Below, piece by piece: positions 54,579 through 64,000 of a DNA stretch of 64,000 nucleotides. Within the stretch, counting starts at the first letter, position 1; the number at the start of each line of letters is the position of its first letter. A program made the position numbers and the translations under genes. Location: NCBI GenBank assembly GCA_022225965.2, contig JAKJXP020000022.1, forward strand, positions 434,001 through 498,000, written 5' to 3'. The notes under the pieces were generated by a model. That model was not told the origin of the DNA and made no database searches. It was given only the letters and a program-made list of their open reading frames with translations. The DNA is from Diatrype stigma. Taxonomy: Eukaryota; Ascomycota; Sordariomycetes; Xylariales; Diatrypaceae.

Positions 54579-57500
54579 CTCATGAGATATCAAGAAGCGT
54601 CGTACAGGCGCCAATATTCATTCGCATTATGGTTTACGGTGTCTCTAGGCGATATGCAATGCGCCGAATTGGGCCGAGAGGTTTGCGATAGGTGAAATGG
54701 CCTCGTCGTAGTCGGCTAGGCCGCCAGATTGATCGTCATGAAGTTTTGTGGTGTGTTGCTTCTGCTAACTATCGGCCAAAATATCTACTTTTCCACGGGC
54801 ACACAGAAGCGCATAGCTTCAAATCAGTTAACATGTGTTGGCGAGATCGTCAGATATTTGGGAGATGGAGTATATAAGCAACGTTGTGATTCCAGGTTGC
54901 CTAGAAACCCGCAGCACATGGCGCGAAGTAAGTGGTCTTCATCAGGTAGTTTGATCGATTGGACACCATTCACCCACAGACAGAGTAAGAAATAGGGGAT
55001 GGGACGAATCACATCAGCTTTATCAGCTTTAAAATAGGTAGGGAGGGAAAGGCTGGAGAGGCTCGTCCGCGGAATCGAGAATGGAGTGTTGCGCAGGAAT
55101 GAAGGCTTCAGGTTGGATCTATGAGCGGTTGGCAGGTATAATGGGAGTCAGTCAAGGTATAGCATATGTAGACTTCCAAGGTTCGTAGATAACGCAGGTG
55201 TCCTTCTGCATTTGGCATTTGGGGTGTGAAGTTGGCCGTTACGATGTCTGCAAATGCCAAGCGCCAGTCTACCTACACCTACATCATGCATACAGGTACT
55301 GTAGCAGGTGGTGAGAGTGGCAGGTTCAGGTTGCCATAGGTACCTACAGGTAGGTATGTAAGTCTGTATGTATGTACATACGTATGTAATTTACATTATT
55401 ACTCACCTACATATGTACATGTATGTATGTACGAAGTGGGTAGGTGGGTACATGTAGTATCGCAGTATTTGTGTATGCACACATGTACCACATGACAGTG
55501 TCCTCAAGCTACAGGCAAAGAGGCAGAGAGGCTAACCTTCCGGGTCTCATACATACATGTACATAAAAAAAAGCTCATGTGAATTTGCTATATGTTGGTA
55601 ATTGCATCCATGGTGCATGTGTGGTTACGTATCGAATAGGTACCTGGGTATGAATGGTATCATTGGTATGTGTACTTCTCTTGCTAACTACATTAGGTAT
55701 CCAGATAAGTGCATGCATACAAGGTAGAGCTACCAATCAGCAATGTAGCTGTGCAGGCTGGGTGGACAACCTCCAACTTAACAACCCGCACCTCGTCGAA
55801 CGACGAATGCCCTTCAAAGCGGATGCACCTGCAACAACCTTTGCCAGAATCCGCCGGATGCAACCAGACAGACAGACCGGCTAAGAACCTCACTGAATAC
55901 CTGCGCATAAAGGTTGGCATAATACCTAGGTAGGTACACTATAATACAGCAAGTACCTACCTATGGTAGTAGAAGCAGCAGGAGGTAACATGCGTCATCC
56001 AATCAACATCTACATCATGGATGTATATAACTACATGTAGGGGGCTGCCCACTTCTCTACACTTGCAGTTGTCCCCTCCCTGCTTCCATGGACCATGGCC
56101 CCAGAGCCCGCCATCCCATCTGAACAGATGCAGCGGCCATGACTGTCATGTAGTAGTGACATTCCAGAACATCAACTCGATCATATACTCGATGATAGGT
56201 CTATACCTCCGACTACATGCGTATGGGGGGTATATACCAAGGTATCAGACGCATAACTCACCTATCCATCCATTGCTGGCATACTCAATGTACTCCGGTT
56301 TGCAAAGAGACACCGATCCACAATGTATGAGAGGTAGGCAACCTGGGCAACCCATTCTATCCTCTTCGATGCATCTGCTGGGCTTGTAGCCGGATCATCT
56401 TGGCCTCACCTCGGCCTCGTCTTGGCCCCATCTTGGCCCCCGTTTGTGCTATATTGGTCCAGTCTGGCGACAGGCAGCCGTCGCATAAGCCCACCCATCC
56501 AGGGCAGCCAGACACCGTCCCTTCATTTATACCTATCAGGAAGGCGGTTTGCCCTTTTAGAAATACTAGGTAGAGTGCATGCCTATGTAGGCTCCTTAGT
56601 ACGTACGTTGCGCCATGCTGCACGGCAGAAGAGGGTTCCTTGCCAGGTACAAATACCGGAATTACCAACCTCAATGTATGGCGTGTTGGAACCACCCCCA
56701 ATTGAGTCGCCATGAAACGCCGACACAACCTCGCGGAACACTGCGTCGCATGTCTACGTACTGTTTAGTGTGTATATCGCACAGGATGCCACGCAGCGCC
56801 TGTTCTGAATGGTCGGCTAGTCGAGAATGGCTGGTCCATACATATGCAGCAACCATCACGTAAGTCAGCAGGACAAATCAGCTCCCCGATCTGCACGAGG
56901 CTGCTAGGCGCTACTTAGCCTACACCATCCCAGGGACGAATCGCAGCGAGCATCTTGGGGAAGCTAACTCGCTGTGAGACTTGCCCTGGCGGGGAGACGA
57001 GTCGTCTGCATCGGGCGGCTTTCGGTGGCTGGTACACAATACAAATATCCCGCTTGGCCCATCATCTATCTGAGGAGAGAAGGATCAGGAATGATGGCTC
57101 AGATACTCGACGAAACAATACTGACACATCACAGCACATGCCTAGCTGCAGGACATACACGCCTGAAACCAGAACAAAGAAAAGAGCGAAGGGAAAATAA
57201 ACTACACAAATCTTCTCGAGTAGTAACAACAATGAACAGCACTGAAACCTGCTGGCCCTTGAGGTAGGTGTTTTGGTCGATATGTAAAGGTATAGGTATT
57301 ATACAAACGGCAGCTGAAGCGAGAAGCGGGGGTTCCGACATCCCGCTTCTCTTCTTATTAGAAATTCCAAGTCATATGCTACCTATGTATGCTGCTGTAT
57401 TCGTATGCAGATGCGAACCGATAACGTACATATATGAGAAACGTGGACACATCTGCGCACGCTCTCCTGGTATCGGGGTACTACGTCGGCAGAGAGTTTA

Positions 57501-58668
57501 TCTCCTGTTTGTGTTTCGATGTCGAGATCCATTGCTCCGTTCCGCCGTCCTGTTCTTAGTGCGGCTCATAGTAGGACCGCCCGACAGGACATCGGCCGTC
57601 CACGGTCTCTTGCACCACGGAGCCGGTATCGGCACAGTTATCAACCTTCCAGCAGATCGACCAAAGGGCGAGAGGCCGGGCCCAAATTCGATTGAGCAGC
57701 CCCCATCGCCGAGAATCGCAAAGTTGTGTCGCACTGTTCTACCGTCGCTGGTCGGTTTGTTCACCTTCACCTATTTACCGTTGTTAAACGCCTACAGTAG
57801 GATATCGTCTCAACCAGCTAAGTTGCACAAGCCTTTATAATAGTGGTTTTCTAGAATGCCAGTAGGATCACTCACAATGCCGCCAGGACAGCGAAGATTC
57901 GGGATCTGTCAGAGTAGGAGTCGTCAGGACCTGAAGAGATTATCTTCAGAAGATAGACATCTCGGCAGTTCAGTTCTGCAGTTCCCCACATGACTTAGTT
58001 GGATAGATATCCCAACTCCTATCTGGCTTCTCCACACTCTCGAATGGAAATCCATGAACGCCACGCTTTTGCCAGACGATCTTGCATCTTGTACCATGAT
58101 AAGCTACCCCAGTGCTTCACCGTCATAGTCGGAGCTTGGAGCTTACCTAAGGTTAAACCCCCATCTTACCTATGAAGCTATCGAGGTCGCCAATGAGCCC
58201 GCCTCGTCGACTAAACGATTCGGTCCAGCGCGAACACGTTTGCGAATATATATTTGTCTATCTTAGGTCAACAGCCAACAGTTTCGATCGAAAGCCGTTA
58301 TCTTTACATACCTATCTTGTACCTTGAACACCCCCGCATTCACGCATCGTCATTCATGCATTGCAGCAGATTTGACTGATCTGCCTAGCGGTAGCCAACT
58401 CCAATGACATGGTCATCATGCAAGCCGACTATCTCTGTTCAGTCGAGGGGCATTCTACCACGCCAGCGCCCCTATCTCGGTGGACTAAGTCCTCCTTGAT
58501 AGGTCTGGGGCGTCGATAGGACATGAAAGCGTAGGTCGATGGGTATCTTTGCCAATTCTATGAATAAAGGTATCTGGCCTGCATGTCGACTCCGATGACA
58601 TAAAGAGATAGAGTCCGTAGCCAATTCATGGGATCTTTCTCTCCTATTCATCGACTCTGCGTGTAGAA
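54579..58668. other. gene-poor intergenic region, 4.1 kb
   Basis: No recognisable gene. It contains the promoter of the disordered protein, a 240-bp zone (55330-55570) dense in TATGTA/TACATA and GTAGGTA units, an ACCTAGGTAGGTACAC motif at 55925-55939, and a 190-codon frame at 57268-57840 without protein features. The final 400 bases lead into the ureohydrolase gene. Confidence 0.55.
55330..55570. repeat. degenerate TATGTA/TACATA and GTAGGTA repeat zone
   Basis: Dense short repeats of TAGGTA, TATGTAC and their complements, many self-complementary (for example TACATGTATGTA). Similar but shorter patches occur at 7080, 13670 and 40140. It can form many small hairpins; the origin is unclear. Confidence 0.65.
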
Positions 58669-60476
58669 ATGCGTGATCTCAACTTTGTGAAAATGTTAGC
58701 TACGCCCCTGATTAGCAGCTTGATAGCGCTAGCTGCCGCCCACGACGACCACGCAGACCAGGAACCTATCGCAGGGCCTCACAAGTCTTTATGGTATAAT
58801 AATCTCCCGGGAGATGGAGGAAAACAGGTCTGCTTCCAGATTGGCTTAGCGATAACTGCTCCTGACAGGATGCTGTAGGCGGACTCCGTGTTCTCGGGCA
58901 TATCGACCTTTGGGCGCCTGCCCTACCAGCCATGTCTCACCCTTGACGATGTAGACTACGATCTCGCCTTTATTGGTTCGTGGGTCTATGTGGACTTGAC
59001 ATCCTGATCCGTATTGACTTGGAACAAGGTGCCCCTTTCGATACCGGAACGTCATATAGGCCAGGAGCCCGGTTCGGCCCCTCGGGGATCCGCCAGGGGT
59101 CCCGCCGTCTTAACCTCTAGTATGTCTTTGATCCTATACTTCCATCTATCGTCTGAAACCTCTAACCATGTCTTGCAGTGGCGGTTATAATGTTCCTCTC
59201 GAAACAAACCCCTTCAATTCCTGGGCAAAGGTCTTGGACTGTGGAGATATACCTGTGACCTCGTGAGGACTGACGCCCATGTAAACCCGTTTTCATTGGC
59301 ATGCGCCTCAGAACTGACGGATCGTTTGATCTCAGATATGACAACTCGTTCGCTTTGAAGCAGATCGAGGAGGGCCATTATAGCATCTTGTCAAGGGCGC
59401 CGACTACCGACGCCGATAAGCCCGGGCCCTCGAAAAAAGGCAAGACACTACCTCGTGTGATAACTTTGGGAGGCGACCATACGATAACTCTCCCGATACT
59501 ACGCTCATTGAATCGCGCCTATGGTCCTGTGACGGTCATTCACTTTGACAGCCATCTGGATACTTGTAAGTCATAGCCACGTCCCTTCCCAGCTCATATC
59601 ACACACTTGCATATACACATCACTAAGACGCACCCCCTTGCCTTCCCCCCCTCTCCATAGGGCGACCCAAAGTATTCGGGGGCTCGCCGTCCGAGGTAGC
59701 GAGTATCAACCACGGGACGTACTTCTGGCACGCGGCGCAGGAGGGGCTGCTGGCGGGGGACAACAGCAGCGTGCACGCGGGGATCCGGACGACGCTGAGC
59801 GGGCCGAGCGACTACGAGGAGGACGGGTACTGCGGGTTCGAGATCATCGAGGCGCGGGAGATCGACGCGGCCGGCAAGGGCGGGATCGACGGCATCATAC
59901 GCCGCATCCTCGACCGCGTCGGCAACTCCCGCCCCGTCTACCTCTCCGTCGACATCGACACCCTCGACCCGGCCTTCGCCCCCGCCACCGGCACCCCCGA
60001 GACGGGCGGCTGGAGCACCCGCGAGCTGCGCGCCATCCTGCGCGGCCTGGAGAGCATCAACCTGATCGGCGCCGATATCGTCGAGGTCGCGGTGAGTTTC
60101 TGCCTGCCTACCTACCTACATCACTATCGCAGGAAAAGCTGTAATTTTTTTCGTTCCGTCTTCACGTTCGTTATGAACACACTCTCCTCTTCCTCCTCTT
60201 CACGCACTGGGTTGTATGGGTAGGCCTAGTTGATGAAATTCGGAGAGGAGTTTCGCAGACAATGGAGAATACTAGAAAACTCTCAGCCAGTAGTGGCCCC
60301 AAGGACTAACACCACTTCTACCCCCTTTCTAGCCTATCTTCGATACGAATGCCGAGCACACTACACTAGCCGCTGCCGATGCGTTATACGAGATCATGTC
60401 TATTATGCTCAAGAAAGGTCCGCTTAGCAACATGCTCACCGAAGGTCATGTCAACGATAGTGGCGGCGAGCTGTAG
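58669..60476 (+). CDS. agmatinase/guanidinobutyrase-family ureohydrolase with signal peptide
   Basis: Seven exons: 58669-58827, 58879-58975, 59029-59119, 59179-59262, 59336-59565, 59661-60091 and 60333-60476, 411 residues, all phases agreeing. The N-terminus [20 protein letters not shown] (second ATG at 58693) is a signal peptide, so the enzyme should enter the secretory pathway. Manganese-binding motifs of the arginase superfamily are present: [19 protein letters not shown] (completed across intron 5) and [20 protein letters not shown], with the substrate-loop GPSDY and [13 protein letters not shown] across intron 6. The likely reaction is hydrolysis of agmatine to putrescine and urea, but fungal relatives act on 4-guanidinobutyrate, so the substrate is open. 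The first intron has a weak donor (GTCTGC), yet the junction [18 protein letters not shown] is what the family expects. Confidence 0.9.
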
Positions 60477-61406
60477 ACTTGTTCCATCTTGGAACGAGGG
60501 TCGGGAGCCGCTTAGGGTAAGCGCTGTTGTAGCTTATGGTCTAAGGAGCAATCAAGATTTCGTTTACTGTGCAGGTGTGTTTCGGAAATGCAGAAATCAG
60601 GGCCTTACGTTGGACCAAATGGGGAAGCATGTTTAGTAAATAAAAGGGGCCGTGACACATGTCCAGAGTTGACGAGACTCATAGTACTGCTCTCTACTTG
60701 GGTCTTCAGAAAAGGAGTACAACTACCTAGGTCATGATTGTAACGTTCAGCTGTCATAGTCTATACAGCGTGCGTTGCTATCATCAGCTGAGACGTCTGA
60801 TGATGATTACAGTCGTGAAGTTCATGGTGCCGGGCTATGCCTAACCTCCAAAATTGACTTGACGACTAGAACACTACTATGCAGTCGCTCAGTATCTACT
60901 AGGCACCTCCAAAGTACCGATGACTTCAAGGGGGTATTGTCACCTTGCCTTTAACCGTGATAGGGGTAGTGTTGCTTCCATGTAAAACGGGGCGGTTGAC
61001 CTAGCGAGGAATTTCAAGCTCCGGGAGAGTGTGGATTTTAGGGTGGGAATGACGAGCCAGTATACATTACAACATTCATTTAGTTAGGTTGATGCTTGGT
61101 CTTACTTCAACATGTCGAATATTCACCAAACCGAGAAGTAGCATGATATAGCCGCTAGGTGGCATGCGGAATCCCCATGTATTTCACTGACACCTTGATC
61201 ATGATTATCAAAAGTTCGTAATTAACAGCATTTTTGAGTTGATATAGTGCTTAACGCCGTTGAATTATATCAATATTTCTTTAATTTATAGCGTTTTCCC
61301 CACCATCCCTCTTTCCTTTTACTTGCTTGCCGTTTGTCTTTTCATGGGCTCACCTTCCAGAGAGTAGAAACAAGGGGAAAAGCAGAAACTGACGGCAGGT
61401 CATAGT
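60477..61406. other. convergent 3' intergenic region, 0.93 kb
   Basis: Between the ureohydrolase stop and the stop of the four-helix membrane protein. AT-rich; an ACCTAGGT motif at 60727. Nothing coding seen. Confidence 0.6.
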
Positions 61407-63481
61407 CTAAGATGATGGCTTCCTCACAAATGGTGTCACCGATTCCTCAAAACCAAAGCCAATATGCGGCTCTGTTTCTCCGCTTCTGATGATGCCAAAC
61501 CGAAGCTTGGTATTGCCAATATCCCTAGGCAGAGGCTTTTCTCCGAGACAGTTGTTTTCGGCCAATCTGTCCAGGTCCGGGTTTCTTGTCGTTAACAACA
61601 CCGCGGAAAAGGCGGTGCTGCTAGTGTAGCCGTTGTTCCGCAATGCAGCGTACCCAACCGTCATACAAACGATCGTGACCAGTATGGCCGTCGAATATGC
61701 CGCTAAGAGTGATTGCTGCCTGTAGTAGAAGAAGTTCATTGGGCTCGTTACCACCACTGGAACCTCAGTTGTGACGTTCTCCCAGAGTCTATATGTCATC
61801 AGGCTATAGGTAAAGTTCTTGGACAGATCTTCGATTGCGCCGGAAAGCGTCTGGGTACGGCACCGATCGAATCTTATGAATGCAGCACTCTCTATCTCGG
61901 AGTCTTGGGTCAAAATAGACGTGTTCCAGATTTCGGGGCAGTCCAGTAAGCCTGAGTGGAGTATTGGAGCAGAACCGGCACCAGTTAGGACATCATCCTT
62001 TTCGTATATTAACTCTGACATTACATTGGAGAATATGTTACCAGTTAGGAAGTCGGAGAAAAGAGAGTTCCATACGTAGTAAGTCGGACAAACTGTGGCA
62101 TTATTTGCTCCGGGGTCAGGAACGCACGTGCCGTTAGCTAATAGATGAGAACTTTTCCCGCTAGATGAACCCCATTCTTGTAGTTTCAGGGGCTCTACAG
62201 CGTTCTCTTTGATAGACTGGATTCCGTTATCGAAGTTGATAGTGACATCGTACGAGGTGTTGTAGAGTTGACAGACTAGACGAGCGTTGCTACTAGTACT
62301 GTTCCAGAGCGTGTTGAACCCGGAAGTACCGATAAAGACCGTATTGTTCATGGACGTCGAGCTGACACCATTGAAGATATAGGTCTTTGGACTTTCAAGA
62401 GGATAATTTCCCGGCGACACCCATGAACCGACCTCTCCATAGAAAGCCTGCTCAACAGAAGTGTAGTTGGACTTGCTCATATCCCACGTAGGGGCATTGC
62501 TTTTCTCCGTAAATGCTTCGAGGCTGGAGCATTTGTAAGACGGCCCCCAGAATCCCAAATCGTAGGATGCATTGGGGAAAGGTGGTGTGAGTGGTGCAAA
62601 ACTGTTGGAGGTATAGACGCTCGTAAACAAACGAGAGAGTTCGGGGCCTACACCTGATATATACCCGCGTGACCCGTAAGTTGCCCACCCATCGAGATTC
62701 GAGAAGTTTAGGGTTGGAACTTTGGTCACTGTTTCGACTTGGTTCGCATGTGAGTATACGGACAGCGTTGCTGGTGTCAAAATTGCGATTATAGGGAGTA
62801 GCCTACAGTCGGTAGAAAGAAAGGTGTCAGCCGGAACTCTTGACATTGAACCTATACCAAAATTCTCCTTCAAGGGGTATGAACCAACCATGAAATGGCA
62901 GCAAGAACACAAAGCCTTTTTGCATGCAGTATTAGGTCCTTATTCAGGAATAGCCATGGGTTGGACATAACTCCGAACATGCTGTCAATACCCTCAATCG
63001 TCATGGCTCTTTTTCTCAGTGTAACCCAAGTCTGTTGCACCGCAACTATTGCCAATGTAGCGGAGAGACCACTTCGAGTGAGGAAGGCAAGACCAGTTCC
63101 TATTCGAATGACCCAGATCTGTTGATCTTCATTATCGACAGGCATTCCATCCATACTGCCGTAGTATAGATGGTGGCCTACCGCAGTAAGAACGCTTCCA
63201 ATAAACAGAGCTACTGCTAGCAGGGGATCCTGCAATGCCGTGGTGGTTGTCTGTTCAAATTTGACAATGTCCGGTGACGTATCAAGGTCATGGTCATTGC
63301 CGCCTATAGTCGTTTCAGATGAACTGGCACCATTGTGCCACTCGTCTAAGGCACTGTCTACCACAGTGACTTGAGGTAGACTTTTCGCGCCATGAATATG
63401 ATCTTGATTGTCTATTGGGGCCGGATGAACATATTCAGAGATTGAGAAGTCATATGCGCTTGGCTCCTGAGGTATGGTCAT
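61407..63481 (-). CDS. fungal-specific polytopic membrane protein ('formylmethionine deformylase-like' in some annotations)
   Basis: Exons 63481-62889 and 62802-61407 (donor GTTGGT, acceptor CTGTAG) give 662 residues. The N-terminal ~90 residues are acidic and cytosolic-looking. Three hydrophobic segments follow: LQDPLLAVALFIGSVLTAVG, IGTGLAFLTRSGLSATLAIV and, created across the intron, VLAAISWLLPIIAILTPATL. A loop of about 400 residues with many N-x-S/T sites (for example NASYD, NYTSV, NNTVF, NATVC) and cysteines suggests an extracellular domain. A last helix (AYSTAILVTIVCMTVGYAAL) and a short tail ending VRKPSS close the protein. The block QQIWVIRIGTGLAFL followed by RKRAMTIEGIDSMFG is, from memory, characteristic of a family expanded in filamentous ascomycetes. 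The deformylase name has no support in the sequence: no HExxH motif is present. Function unknown. Confidence 0.78.
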
Positions 63482-64000
63482 GACGAAGATATGTAGATGC
63501 AACGAATAACCTGAGACATACTTTCGATGTGATGATCGTGGGCTACATATGTACCTAGCAAATCTATGGCCAACGAGGAATGTTTTCCCCTTCTCTATTC
63601 CCTTTAGCTTCATTTGGAAGAAGCCTGGTAGGCCCCCCTGTTTCATTCTTTGCATATGCATACTTGGCTACGCAAAAGGTAAAGGTTGGTCGAGTTGTTG
63701 GTCCCAAGTTATTTTAAGTGTTTCGGTGACCAAGCGGCAACAGGGGACCATTGGGGGCGGTGGTTATAAGCGCTTTCTTATTGGCAACGGTCGACATAAG
63801 CGCCGCGGTTATTGCGACGGTTCGCAATAGTGCAAGAAGTCTTCCCCAATATAGCTAGAGACCGCTAGAGTAGCCTGCACGACGAATAGGAGGGGAAAGG
63901 CGCGGCCAAACAACCACCGAAGACACCTCGACAAAAACATCCGACCAAGTTTGGGAATAATATCTTCAGATAATGTTCTAACATGCACATTCAGCCACGA
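63482..64000. other. upstream region at the window edge
   Basis: Promoter of the membrane protein at 61407-63481; no gene can be supported before the window ends. Confidence 0.55.

Noticed and set aside
61407..63481. Peptide deformylase activity suggested by the common database name
   Set aside because: No HExxH, EGCLS or GxGxAAxQ motifs; the protein is polytopic and glycosylation-rich.
1..64000. CRISPR arrays, insertion sequences, intact retrotransposons, integrated viral genes
   Set aside because: No spaced direct repeats, transposase, integrase, reverse transcriptase or capsid-like frames were seen on either strand.

Overview
The window is a piece of chromosome from a filamentous ascomycete. 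Many short introns start GT(A/G)(A/C)G(T) and end in AG, often with a CTAAC- or CTGAC-type branch site. Genes have separate promoters and long untranscribed gaps, a tRNA carries an anticodon-loop intron, and the encoded families (SIN component Cdc14, Mhp1-type LRR protein, Mit1-type remodeller, GPI proteins) are fungal. The recurring intergenic motif ACCTAGGTAGGTA and the family members point to Sordariomycetes; no genus can be named from the sequence alone. There is no sign of viral, bacterial, CRISPR or intact transposon DNA.

Layout, left to right: the 3' end of a multi-spanning membrane protein (1-1557, +); a four-exon LRR protein of the Mhp1 type (2968-6815, -); a 4.9 kb gene-poor stretch; geranylgeranyl diphosphate synthase (11754-12965, -); the septation protein Cdc14 (14816-15879, +); a cysteine-rich single-pass membrane protein (16406-18247, -); a head-to-head pair of a GMC oxidoreductase (19784-21628, -) and a short-chain dehydrogenase (22459-23402, +); an intron-containing tRNA-Gly (24230-24325, +); dihydroorotase in thirteen exons (25019-27498, +); a CCCH zinc-finger protein full of homopolymer tracts (28654-32570, -); a Mit1/Chd3-type chromatin remodeller (33513-39748, -); the mitochondrial rRNA methyltransferase Mrm1 (40738-42747, +); a second cysteine-rich protein, GPI-type (44072-45640, +); a GPI-type surface protein (46850-47785, -); a glutathione S-transferase with a GC-AG intron (48682-49629, -); a large disordered protein (51210-54578, -); a 4.1 kb gene-poor stretch; a secreted agmatinase-family ureohydrolase (58669-60476, +); and a fungal four-helix membrane protein (61407-63481, -).

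Most genes are single-copy housekeeping or regulatory functions: isoprenoid precursor, pyrimidine synthesis, septation, chromatin, mitochondrial ribosome. They do not form one pathway. Two groupings look more than accidental. One is the divergent GMC/SDR redox pair. The other is a set of three cell-surface proteins, two of which (16-18 kb and 44-45.6 kb) are built from the same six-cysteine module, once on a transmembrane stalk and once on a probable GPI anchor. These two paralogues are the best candidates for an undescribed protein family here.

Exon structures were worked out by hand from splice signals and reading phase. Three places stay unsettled: the exon 4/5 join of dihydroorotase, the C-terminal frame switch of the remodeller, and the start codons of the Mhp1-type and the 51-54 kb proteins.
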